Of a DNA stretch of 64,000 nt, positions 7,967 through 17,500 are shown piece after piece (the first letter of the stretch is position 1; each line of letters opens with the position of its first letter). The stretch spans positions 31,248-95,247 of the forward strand of contig NZ_CAJTLL010000008.1 in NCBI RefSeq assembly GCF_910577135.1, read 5' to 3'. The stretch is from an uncultured Helicobacter sp. Its GTDB lineage: Bacteria > Campylobacterota > Campylobacteria > Campylobacterales > Helicobacteraceae. The translations under genes and the position numbers were made by a program. Under the pieces are notes generated by a model. The model was not told the origin of the DNA and searched no databases. It was given only the letters and a program-made list of their open reading frames with translations.

Positions 7967-9091
7967 ATGCCACATCGTAGAGAGTTTTTAAAGACTACAA
8001 GTTTGCTAGGTATCGTGCTTGGGCTACATACTAGCAGTATTTTCAGCCCACTTTTTGGGATAGATTCTAAGCATATCACTATGCCAAAACGCACACTTGG
8101 CATAGGAACTTATGCCTTTGAAGTATCCACCCTTGCCTTTGGTTGTATGGGGCTCAATTATCATCGCAGCGTCCGCTTAAGCGAAAAAGCAGCTCTAAAT
8201 TTGCTAGAATCCGCCCTTGATAGTGGCATTACACTCTTTGATACCGCACAAGTCTATGGACCCGATACAAATGAAATCTTGGTGGGCAAATTGCTTAAAT
8301 CCTACAAAAAAGACAAGATTTTCATCAGCACAAAATTTGGCTTTGGCAAAGATATAAGTGTGCTTGATAGCAGCCCAAAACGCATAAAAGAGGTGGTAGA
8401 GCAAAGTCTTAAAAGACTACATTTAGAGCAGATTCCCTTGCTGTATCAGCACCGCTTTGACCCAAAAACACCCATTGAAGAAGTGGCAACTTGCGTAAAG
8501 GATTTAATCAAAGAGGGTAAGGTAGCGCGATTTGGCGTGTGTGAACTAAGTGCTGCGACTATTGAAAAAGCTCATCAAATCTGCCCTATTACCGCCGTGC
8601 AGAGCGAATATCATTTGATGTGGCGCAATGTAGAAAGCGAGCTTTTCCCTACATTAGAGCGGCTTGGCATTGGCTTTGTGGCTTACTCACCATTAAATCG
8701 CGGTTATCTTAGTGGCAAACTCAATGCAGATTCTACATTTGACCCAAAAAATGACAATCGCGTGAATTTCCCTAGATTCCAACCTGAAGCAATGAGGGCA
8801 AATTACAAAATCATAGAGCTTTTACAAGCATTTGGCAAGGGTAAAAATCCAGCTGCCAAAGATGGTAACGCCACTCCTGCTCAAATCGCCCTAGCCTATC
8901 TACTCGCTAAAAAGCCTTACATCGTGCCGCTTTTTGGAACGACCAAAGAAGCGCATCTACAAGAAAATTTGAGCGCTTTAAATATAACATTGAGTGCAAA
9001 TGATTTAAAAGAGCTTGATTCTAAACTTGATACAATCACTATTGTAGGCGATCGCTACCCACCCGAACAAGCCAAGAGGGTGGGACACTAA
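7967..9091 (+). CDS. Tat-exported aldo/keto reductase
   Basis: This 374-residue protein has a canonical Tat signal (HRREFLK then a hydrophobic stretch to about residue 31), followed by a full aldo/keto reductase barrel. The catalytic tetrad is visible: Asp92 and Tyr97 in FDTAQVYG, Lys123 in STKFGF, His162 in LYQHRFDP. The late FGTTKEAHLQENL segment is the usual NADPH phosphate-binding region. The pattern fits YajO/Tas-like reductases of reactive carbonyls or quinones. Export in folded form through Tat implies that it may carry its nicotinamide cofactor with it. It is under MerR-type promoter copy 3. Confidence 0.85.
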   Translation: MPHRREFLKTTSLLGIVLGLHTSSIFSPLFGIDSKHITMPKRTLGIGTYAFEVSTLAFGCMGLNYHRSVRLSEKAALNLLESALDSGITLFDTAQVYGPDTNEILVGKLLKSYKKDKIFISTKFGFGKDISVLDSSPKRIKEVVEQSLKRLHLEQIPLLYQHRFDPKTPIEEVATCVKDLIKEGKVARFGVCELSAATIEKAHQICPITAVQSEYHLMWRNVESELFPTLERLGIGFVAYSPLNRGYLSGKLNADSTFDPKNDNRVNFPRFQPEAMRANYKIIELLQAFGKGKNPAAKDGNATPAQIALAYLLAKKPYIVPLFGTTKEAHLQENLSALNITLSANDLKELDSKLDTITIVGDRYPPEQAKRVGH

Positions 9092-9173
9092 AGCCTACAG
9101 TGTAAAATTATCATAGCTTATCATAAAATACAGCATACCAAAGGGAATGCAAAAATAAGCATTATGTAATTTT

Positions 9174-9389
9174 TCAAATAAAAAGGTAAAAATAAAGTGG
9201 GGGCATAAGCACCAAGCCAAAAAGCAGTAAATACGCTGATGTTATGCCGCTACAATGCAAAAACCAAGTCGCATAATACATACTTAACGCTATCAGGGTG
9301 ATAAAAAAATAAGCGCAAACTTGTATTGCTATTTTTGTAAGCAAGATGAGACTTGTTGCAACTAGACTTCCTAAAATAGATTCTAACAT
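9174..9389 (-). CDS. Possible small membrane protein
   Basis: A 71-residue minus-strand ORF, almost entirely hydrophobic, with two predicted membrane helices (LVATSLILLTKIAIQVCAYF and SAYLLLFGLVLMPPLYFYLF). I recognise no family. It could be a real small membrane protein or the end of a decayed transporter. The remainder of 9092-9641 holds a hairpin at 9544-9564 and nothing else I can support. Confidence 0.3.
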   Translation of the reverse strand: MLESILGSLVATSLILLTKIAIQVCAYFFITLIALSMYYATWFLHCSGITSAYLLLFGLVLMPPLYFYLFI

Positions 9390-9543
9390 AGTAAGCCAAG
9401 CTTGAAGGCTGCTATTTGAAGCAATTATGTCATTAGCAGGAGGGAATGCAATCTACACGATATGAGGTAAAAGCTACAAAACATATAACCCACAGCCAAG
9501 GAGTGAAAAGCCAAATGTGGGGACAAAAATTTCATCACAATGC

Positions 9544-9564
9544 CCTACAATACTTCATTGTAGG
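9544..9564. repeat. Perfect 8-bp hairpin
   Basis: CCTACAAT (9544-9551) and ATTGTAGG (9557-9564) pair around a 5-base loop. It lies in the gap upstream of the restriction-modification locus. Function is unknown; it may be a weak terminator. Confidence 0.4.
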
Positions 9565-9641
9565 ATTATAGCCGATACAAACAATCTACATAATCAAATT
9601 ATTTCTTGTGTGATACAATGCCATAAACACAAGGAGAGGCT

Positions 9642-11091
9642 TTGAATCTTTACATACTCACAGAAGAGCGACCAAAAATTGAGGTTTTAGAGATAATCAT
9701 CAAGCAATTTTTAACAGATAAAAATTTTTGTGCGTTTTTGGATAATTTAAGAATCTTGCCAATCATTAAGGATTCTACATTTAGCTTTTCTTATGAATTA
9801 ATCGGTGTGCGAAGTGAGCAGATTGATAAAATTTACTTAGAAATTGTGAGCGGGAAAAGTAGCTTTGTAGATTATATGGTGTTTTTTCAAAATCATAAGC
9901 CTACACAAGATGATAAGCCATTTTATCTTATAGAGGAAATAAAAACTGATGATAGCGAAAGTAGAAACACAGGAGTTTATTAAAGAATTTCTAAATTTGT
10001 TTATGCGGAGACTTTTTATCCTAATGCTAAAAAAATTATGCTCTATAACATAAGAGTAAAGCAAAAAGAAAAACCTACCCAAACTTCTATCTTTGGAACG
10101 AGAATTTTAAGGACTTTGGGCGTAGAAATTCTAGGAAAAGACCTTAAAGAAAATGATGAAATTTTAAAGCCCTTTTCAAGCATTAAAGAATTAATTGTAT
10201 TTAAATCTCAAATGCGAAAAGCTCCAAAAGGTAATGTGCCAATTACCATAACGATAGACGATAGGGAATTTAAAGTCGATGGCTTACCAAGCGATGATAT
10301 ATCAGTTTATACCCCTACAAATAAAATACTAATTTCAGCAAGACTCGTAAAAAGTGGCAGATTAGCTCACGACCCAAATATTGGTGCGGTAAGTGGTATA
10401 GCTGGGGCATTAAGAAAATTAGGATTTAAAGGCGATTTGAAATCATATCACACGGATTAAATCAAAATCAAATAGGAAACAAGAATAAATTTATAAAAAT
10501 TGCAAATTTATTAAATCTTTCTTTGCAAAAGCTTACAATCCCACAAATAGAGCAAGAAAAAGCATATTGGCACTATGAAAAAGAAAGTGAAAACTTGGAA
10601 CTATTTTTATTCATTTATTGGTGGAAAATTTTTCAAGTGGAAAGGCTATTTTTGAAAATCACGCAGGATGTGAAAAGGGATATTTTATTACAAGAGATAA
10701 TCAAAGTATAGCTTTGCAAAAATATGAAAACAAGGAACTTTACAAAAGTGGGAATAAAAATGCCATAGTTTTTATCCCCGATTTAATTTTGCTTGATCTG
10801 CAGCATTTAGAAATTATTAATATTGAGGGCAAGACATATGAAAATCGCTATCAAGGCATAGAAGAACTAAAAAATTATGATTTTATAGAAAAAGAATATA
10901 TTAAAAAATATTATAAAGAATTTAAAATTATTCGCTCTGTCGTGCTTTATGGAGGATATGAAGAAAAAATTATAGAGCTTGAAATTGGCTTTTTGCTCAA
11001 TAAAAAAGGTCAAATAATTTTAGGTATAAAAGCACCTAAAATTTTTCGTTTTGCCCTTAAAAATTTGCTTGATTTTTGGAAAAAGCAATGA
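9642..11091 (+). pseudogene. Type II restriction endonuclease, broken
   Basis: One long gene is split by an in-frame TAA at 9981-9983 (frame unchanged on either side, so probably a CAA-to-TAA mutation) and by frameshifts near 10440 and 10590. Joined, it would encode about 480 residues. The last part contains FIPDLILLD followed by INIEGK, a plausible PD-(D/E)xK nuclease core. The start is TTG 9642 with AAGGAG at 9631-9636. Its stop overlaps the ATG of the first methyltransferase (ATGA), as expected for a restriction-modification operon. The recognition sequence cannot be read from the sequence. As it stands no full enzyme can be made. Confidence 0.75.
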
Positions 11092-12020
11092 CTAAACCCT
11101 TAACTAAACAACTTTGTTTCCTCAAATCCCCCTTAAACTACATAGGTGGAAAATATAAAATCCTCTCTCAAATCCTGCCTTTGTTTCCAAGTAAAAGTGA
11201 TATATTTTTAGATTTATTTTGCGGGGGTTGCAATGTGGCTATTAATGTTAATAGTAAGCTCAATAATACTTCAAAGCTCCCTCAAGCTGATAAAATTATA
11301 TGCAATGATAATTTAATTTATCTTATTGATTTCTATCAATTTTTACAAAAAGAAAATACAGAATCTATTTTAGAGCAAATTCATTTGACTATCAAACAAT
11401 ATGATTTAACTTTGCAAAATATTCAAGGATACAATGCCTTAAGAGTTGATTATAATCATAACAAATCACCGCTTTTACTCTTTGTGCTTATCGCCTTTTC
11501 TTTTAATCATCAAATCCGTTTTAATAATGCTCATCACTTCAATACGCCTTTTGGTAAAAATTGCTCTAGCTTTAATGAAAAAATGAAAAATAATTTAATA
11601 GCTTTTTCTAAGGCTTTAAAAACAAAAAATATTAGCTTTTTAAAGCTTGATTTTTTGGAAGCTTTAAAGGCTGTAAAACTTACTCAAAATAGCTTTGTCT
11701 ATGCTGACCCTCCTTATCTCATCACGCAAGGGGTTTATAATGATGGCAAAAGGGGCTTTAGTGGCTGGAATAAGGTTTTAGAATCAAGTCTTTTAAATGC
11801 CTTAAATATCTTAGATTCTAAGGGTATAAAATTTGCCCTTTCTAATGTGCTTTATCATAAGGGCAAGGAACATACAATCTTGCAAAATTGGCTTAAGCAA
11901 AGTCCGCATTTGTATACGCATTATGTAAATTTTTCTTATAAAAATTGTAATTACCAAAGCAAAAGAGCAGATTCTCAAGAAGTGCTGATTACAAATTATA
12001 ATCCACTCAAAGTTATGTGA
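11088..12020 (+). CDS. DNA N6-adenine methyltransferase, alpha (D12) class
   Basis: This protein of about 310 residues is a Dam/DpnM-like adenine methyltransferase. It begins with SPLNYIGGKYKI and FLDLFCGGCNVA (SAM-binding motif I) and has the catalytic VYADPPY motif further on, which is the alpha-class order. The start is ATG 11088, overlapping the stop of the broken nuclease as ATGA; an upstream in-frame TTG at 11076 is less likely. No frame damage was seen, so it should still methylate DNA although the partner nuclease is dead. The stop is followed at once by the second methyltransferase. Confidence 0.9.
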   Translation: MTKPLTKQLCFLKSPLNYIGGKYKILSQILPLFPSKSDIFLDLFCGGCNVAINVNSKLNNTSKLPQADKIICNDNLIYLIDFYQFLQKENTESILEQIHLTIKQYDLTLQNIQGYNALRVDYNHNKSPLLLFVLIAFSFNHQIRFNNAHHFNTPFGKNCSSFNEKMKNNLIAFSKALKTKNISFLKLDFLEALKAVKLTQNSFVYADPPYLITQGVYNDGKRGFSGWNKVLESSLLNALNILDSKGIKFALSNVLYHKGKEHTILQNWLKQSPHLYTHYVNFSYKNCNYQSKRADSQEVLITNYNPLKVM

Positions 12021-13094
12021 ATGCGATTTATTGGTAATAAAGAATCTTTAGCTCCTCAAATTTTTACTCTTTTGCAAAAGTATAAGGTCATTGATAGCCA
12101 AAAAACACAAAGTTTTTTTGATCTTTTTAGTGGCAGTGCAAGTATGGCAAAATTCTTTAAAAAACAAGGCTTTCAAATTTATAGCAATGACATACTTTAT
12201 TTTTCTTACTGCCTACAAAGAGCCTATATACAAAACAATGAAATACCACAATTTAATGGCTTAAAAAAACTTATAAATTCCACTAATACTACCAACTCAC
12301 TTTTTCAAAGCCATTATCAAAAAGTGCTTTTATTTTTAGATTCTATTCCCATACAAAAAGGCTTTATTTATAATCATTATGCACCAAATGCGACAAAAGA
12401 TTTAAAAATTCCTAGAATGTATTTTATTGATAAAAATGCAGCAAAAATTGATGCGATTCGCTTACAAATTGAAGCTTGGAAAAATAATAAAGCCATAAAT
12501 GAAAATGAATATTTTATTTTGTTAGCTACTTTGATAGAATCTGTATCTTTTTATGCTAATGTGGCTGGGGTGTATGCGGCTTTTTGCAAAACTTGGGATA
12601 AAAGAGCATTAAAAGATTTTAATTTAAAAGAAATAGATATTTTAATAAGCGATAAAAAACATTTTTGCTTTTGTGATGATGGTGTAAAGCTCTTGCAAAA
12701 TTTACATAAAATATTTGACATACTCTATCTTGACCCACCTTACAATCACCGCCAATATGCTCCAAATTATCACTTAATAGAAACCATTGCAAAATATGAG
12801 AATCCCAATATTAAAGGCATAGCAGGGCTAAGAGAATGGCAAAATCAAAAAAGTGCCTTCTGTAATGCTAAAAATGCCTTAATAGAGCTTGAAAAAATCA
12901 TTAAATATAAAAACTATAGAAATCTTGTTTTGAGTTATAATAGTGAGGGCATAATGCAAAAAGAAGCTATTACAGAGCTTTTAAAACCCTTAGGTAATTT
13001 GTATTTTGAAAGCATTTTGTATCCTCGTTTTAAAAGCAACAACAAAAAATCTCAAAAATATATCAATGAATATGTATGGATATTGCAACTTTAA
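12021..13094 (+). CDS. Second DNA N6-adenine methyltransferase, alpha class
   Basis: This 357-residue protein starts MRFIGNKESLAPQI, has FFDLFSGSASMAKFF (motif I), and the catalytic LYLDPPYNHRQYAPNYH. This fits the FokI-type D12 adenine methyltransferases. Two different adenine methyltransferases in one operon usually mean an asymmetric (type IIS-like) recognition site, with one enzyme per strand. It begins directly after the TGA of the first methyltransferase, so translation is probably coupled. The reading frame is intact. Confidence 0.9.
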   Translation: MRFIGNKESLAPQIFTLLQKYKVIDSQKTQSFFDLFSGSASMAKFFKKQGFQIYSNDILYFSYCLQRAYIQNNEIPQFNGLKKLINSTNTTNSLFQSHYQKVLLFLDSIPIQKGFIYNHYAPNATKDLKIPRMYFIDKNAAKIDAIRLQIEAWKNNKAINENEYFILLATLIESVSFYANVAGVYAAFCKTWDKRALKDFNLKEIDILISDKKHFCFCDDGVKLLQNLHKIFDILYLDPPYNHRQYAPNYHLIETIAKYENPNIKGIAGLREWQNQKSAFCNAKNALIELEKIIKYKNYRNLVLSYNSEGIMQKEAITELLKPLGNLYFESILYPRFKSNNKKSQKYINEYVWILQL

Positions 13095-13105
13095 TATTCT
13101 CCCCC

Positions 13106-13136
13106 TTGACAAACACTAGGTGTCAGGTTTTATAAT
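13106..13136 (+). promoter_or_regulatory. MerR-type promoter copy 4 (19-bp spacer)
   Basis: TTGACA 13106-13111 and TATAAT 13131-13136 are separated by 19 bp containing ACACTAGGTGT. This is copy 2's dyad read on the other strand, so the operator is a true palindrome. The reductase start at 13167 is 30 bases downstream. Confidence 0.8.
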
Positions 13137-13166
13137 TTTACAAACTTTTAACATATAGGAGCAAAT

Positions 13167-14126
13167 ATGATACATCGTAGAGATTTTCTCAAAACAGCTT
13201 TGGTTGGAGCGGGATTAATGGCTATGCCAAGCTTCCTAAGCGCACAGGCAAAGGCAAAAAATGCTATTTTAAATCAAACTTTTACGCTTAATGATGGAGT
13301 GAAGATACCTAAACTTGGGCTTGGCGTGTGGAAAATTGATGATTCTATTATAGAGGGCGTTATCAAAGAAGCCTTTCATATCGGCTATCGGCATATTGAC
13401 ACGGCACAAGCCTATCAAAATGAGCGTGGCGTAGGAGCAGCAGTAAATCAAGCTATCAAAAATGGCTTAAAGCGTGAGGAGATTTTTATCACAAGCAAGG
13501 TGAGGGCAGAATATAAAGACAAAAAAAGTGCTACAGATTCTATTGATAAAAGCCTAAAAACGATGAAGCTAGAATACATTGATTTAATGCTTATCCACAC
13601 TCCACAGCCTTGGAGTGATTTTCGAGGAGGGGACTATTTCAAAGAAAATATTGCCGTTTGGGAGGCTTTAGAAGCTGCTAAAAAAGCGGGGAAAGTACGT
13701 AGCATTGGGGTGAGCAATTTTTTACAAAAAGATTTAAAAAATCTTTTTGTAAATACAAGCACAAAACCCTCTGTCAATCAGGTTTTAGCCCATATTGGCA
13801 ATACACCTTTTGATTTGATAGACTTTTGCAAAAAGCAGGGCATTTACGTAGAAGCCTATTCACCTATCGCGCACGGCGAATTGCTCAAGGATTCTCGCAT
13901 TGTGAAAATGGCGCAAAAATATCAGGTAAGCCCCGCTCAAATTTGTATCCGCTACACTTTAGAGCTAGGGCTCATCTCTTTGCCAAAGAGTAAAACTCCC
14001 GCTTACATCGCACAAAATGCAGCGGTGGATTTTAAGATTTCTAAGGCAGATTTAGAGATTCTAAAAAAGCTTGATTTTAAAGGCTATGGGGCATTTTCAA
14101 CCACACCTGTATTTAGTGGGAAATAA
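13167..14126 (+). CDS. Tat-exported aldo/keto reductase, 2,5-diketogluconate reductase type
   Basis: This 319-residue protein has a Tat signal (HRRDFLK, hydrophobic core, FLSAQA cleavage region) and a complete AKR5-like barrel: TLNDGVKIPKLGLGVW at the start, catalytic Asp78 and Tyr83 in HIDTAQAY, Lys111 in ITSKV and His144 in MLIHTPQPW, then SIGVSNF and ISLPKSKTP (NADPH site). Such enzymes reduce aldehydes, methylglyoxal or keto sugars. It is only distantly related to the other exported reductase but shares its promoter type, so the regulator rather than ancestry groups them. Confidence 0.88.
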   Translation: MIHRRDFLKTALVGAGLMAMPSFLSAQAKAKNAILNQTFTLNDGVKIPKLGLGVWKIDDSIIEGVIKEAFHIGYRHIDTAQAYQNERGVGAAVNQAIKNGLKREEIFITSKVRAEYKDKKSATDSIDKSLKTMKLEYIDLMLIHTPQPWSDFRGGDYFKENIAVWEALEAAKKAGKVRSIGVSNFLQKDLKNLFVNTSTKPSVNQVLAHIGNTPFDLIDFCKKQGIYVEAYSPIAHGELLKDSRIVKMAQKYQVSPAQICIRYTLELGLISLPKSKTPAYIAQNAAVDFKISKADLEILKKLDFKGYGAFSTTPVFSGK

Positions 14127-14151
14127 TATTTACCTACACACAATGTATGCT

Positions 14152-14170
14152 TAGCCCTATAGAAGGGCTA
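14152..14170 (+). terminator. Hairpin after the aldo/keto reductase
   Basis: TAGCCCT (14152-14158) and AGGGCTA (14164-14170) pair around five bases, 25 bases after the stop codon. No clear T-run follows. Confidence 0.4.
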
Positions 14171-14216
14171 GGATTCTACAATAATTATCTGCGAAACACT
14201 GCTTTAATTACCCCTT

Positions 14217-14590
14217 TTACACACTCAACTGCTTGCCACTTGTGTGTGCTTCACTCACACCATCGCTGATAAGTCCTATCAAGCTATCCTCAAGCAGCAT
14301 AATTTCATCAGCACAAAGCATACGTGTCATACCTGTGCTGCTTGTTACTCGCTCATTATTACCCTTTATCTCATAGTTACCAAAGAAATTATTGCACCCA
14401 GCATTGCCGTTTAAGTAGATTAGATTCAAATCTAACAAATGCCCGATTTTCAGCTATCTTAATGTTTCTTTCACTGCCATTATCAATGAGTGGCTTCCAA
14501 ATACCAAGTGCGTATAATCTGCTCTTGAGGATTTTGCGTATCGCTACAGCCTATCATCAATATACCTAGAATCCATATATACTTTACCTC
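14217..14590 (-). pseudogene. META (HslJ-like) domain lipoprotein, broken
   Basis: On the minus strand the beginning reads YIWILGILMIGCSD, a lipobox followed by QEQIIRTWYLEAT, and then stops appear. After frame changes the region 14438-14217 encodes LNGNAGCNNFFGNYEIKG and a TRMLCADEIMLLEDSL segment, which is the META/HslJ domain signature. No in-frame ATG precedes the lipobox. It lies directly downstream of dnaE, almost touching its stop. HslJ-like proteins are small outer-membrane or periplasmic proteins linked to stress resistance. Confidence 0.65.
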
Positions 14591-14591
14591 A

Positions 14592-17500
14592 TCATTGCCA
14601 CTCAAGCTCCCTAAACACTTCCTTAATGCTTGAATGCACCTTAAGATTACTTACAAATGTATGACCAAAATGATCATCTTTGATTCTCAAATGCAGCTCG
14701 TGCTCCCCTTTAAGGCTTTGTGCGTGGGCTTTAAGCTTTTCTAAAATACCATCTTGCACACTTTGGGTATCCACCACCACGCACAGCGGCATACACATAT
14801 CAACCTGTGCTACGCTCATATCAATAGGAATAATCTCATCTTCACTTTTTTCATCTGTCTTTTTAAAGATTGTTTCCACCTCTTCTTTTTTTGCTTCCCT
14901 TAACGTAAGAATTTTTAAGATACGGAAATTTAATCTATCCTCCACCTTGCATTTAAGCGCTATTGGCTCTTGTAAATCGATTTTCTCAAGGCTTTCAAGC
15001 TGCTTTTCAAACACCATAATCTCCATACTGCCGCCATAATCTAAAAATTCAATACTTCCAAAAGGCTTACCACTTTTTTTACTAATCCTTCGTTTGATAG
15101 ATAGCACCTTACCCACAAGCATACACGAAGAATCAACTTCAAGATTCTCTAAATCTATACTTTTTACAATGCCCTTAATGCTTTGAATCTGCTCTTTAAA
15201 ATCATCAAGTGGATGCCCGGACACATAAATCCCCATACATTCATATTCATAATCAAGCAAGGTCTTCACATCATACTCGCCTCTATCTTGAATAGATAAA
15301 TAAATATTAATCTCCACATCATCACTACTAAACAAAGAGTTATGAATCATATCTTTTGCCTTGTCTTTCTCTCTGCCCTTTTCACAAAGCACATCAATAT
15401 TTTCAAGCATACTTTTGCGCGAATAGCCTAGATTATCTAACCCGCCAGATTTAATAAGTGGCTCTAGTGAACGTTTAGTAAGCTTTGAAAAATCCACTCG
15501 TGCGATAAAATCCTCTAAACTTTTATACGCGCCATTTTTCTCACGCTCCTGTATAATATTTTCAATAGGCGCATCGCCCAAGCCCTTAATCGCACTCAAG
15601 CCAAAAATAATTTTTTTCTCCCCTTCAAACTCACCCACACCAAAGTCATTTTCAGAAATATTCACGTGTGGAGGCACGATGTCAATATTAAGGCTTTTGA
15701 CTTCATCGATGTATTTTGCCACAGATTCTATTTTGCTCGTTTCACTTGTGAGCATTGCTGCCATAAATTCGTGTTCGTAATATGTCTTTAAATAGGCTGT
15801 TTGGTAGGTTATCATCGCATACGCCGCAGAATGCGATTTATTAAATCCATATCCGGCAAATTTAACAATAAGCTCCCATAAATCCTCCGCCTTAGCCCTA
15901 TCATAGCCTTGCTTTTGCGCCCCATCGGCAAATTCTTTTTTGAGTCTTAGCATTTCATCAATCTTCTTTTTTCCCATCGCTCTACGGACTAAATCCGCCC
16001 CGCCAAGTGAGAATCCACCGATAGTTTGCACGATTTGCATAACTTGCTCTTGATAGACGATAACCCCATAAGTGGGCTTTAGTATCGACTCTAGCGAGTT
16101 AAAGGCATAATTGATACTCGCTCTGCCGTGTTTGCGGTCAATAAAATCATCAAGCATACCCGATTCCATAGGACCGGGACGATAGAGGGCAAGCATCGCC
16201 ACGACATCTTCAAATGTGCTGGGCTTTAGCTTTTTAGCCAACGCTTGCATACCCTCAGATTCTATTTGGAATAGCCCTAGAGTATTACCACTCTGGATAC
16301 TCTCATAAACCTTAGAATCCTCCATTTCCATAATGCTAAAATCAATCGCCTTGCCATATCGCTTTTTAATGAGCTTAATAGCATCATCAATCACGGTAAG
16401 CGTCTTGAGCCCTAGAAAGTCAAATTTAATCAAATCTACCGGCTCAAGCCAATTCATAGAATACTGCGTAGCCACACCATTCATCTTGTCATTGGTATAA
16501 AGCGGCACTTTGTTCCATAGCTCCTCTTGTGAATCTATCACAATAGCCGCCGCGTGTGTCCCTGCATTGCGTTTTAATCCCTCTAAAAGCACCGCATAAT
16601 TCCACACTTGTTTTGCTAAAGCATTACTCTCAACCAACTCCCGAATCTTTGGCTCTTTCTCCCACGCACCATCTTTCTCCTGCCCATCCTTGCCTATATG
16701 CTTAGTCAGGGTAATACCAAGCTCATTAGGAATAAGCTTTGCAAACGCATCTGCATCATTATAGGGCATATCAAGCACACGCGCGACATCACGTATCACG
16801 CCCTTTGCCAAAAGCGAACCAAAGGTAATGACTTGTGCTACATTATATTTGCCATAGGTATTTGCTACATATTCTATCATCTCACCACGTCTACGTTGGC
16901 AGAAGTCCATATCAATATCAGGCATACTCACACGCTCAGGATTCAAAAACCGCTCAAAAAGCAAACCATACTTTAAAGGGTCAATATTAGTAATCTTTAG
17001 CGAATACGCCACAAGACTTCCCGCCGCAGAGCCACGCCCGGGACCCACAGGAATGCCATTTTGCTTAGCAAAATTCACAAAGTCCCATACAATAAGCATA
17101 TAGCCCGGGAATTTCATCGTATTAATCACATTGATTTCTTGCTCTAGACGCTCTTTATACTGCGTATGCAAATTTTCAGGGATATGCTCTAGACGCTCAT
17201 CTAGCCCCTGCCTACATTTATAAGCAAAATACGCTGCATCATCAATAGATCCTAAAGGGCAATTGAGTATTTGGGGGAGATTTTCTTTTAAAGCATAATC
17301 TTGCGTGTTTTTAAAGGTAGGCGGCGTAGCGGGGGTATTAGATAATAGCACTTCCCCTGTATGCTTATTTCTAATCTCTATATTTTTAAGATTTAGCTCT
17401 AAGCGGCATTTTTGCGCGATTTCTTGTGTGTTTGCAATCACTTCAGGTATATCGCAAAAGAGCCTTTGCATTTGCTCGGGCGATTTGATATAAAATTCTT

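Noticed and set aside
10523..10711. 62-residue ORF as a separate gene
   Set aside because: It is the middle part of the frameshifted restriction endonuclease, not an independent gene.
14324..14569. Plus-strand 81-residue ORF
   Set aside because: It is the shadow of the minus-strand META-domain pseudogene.
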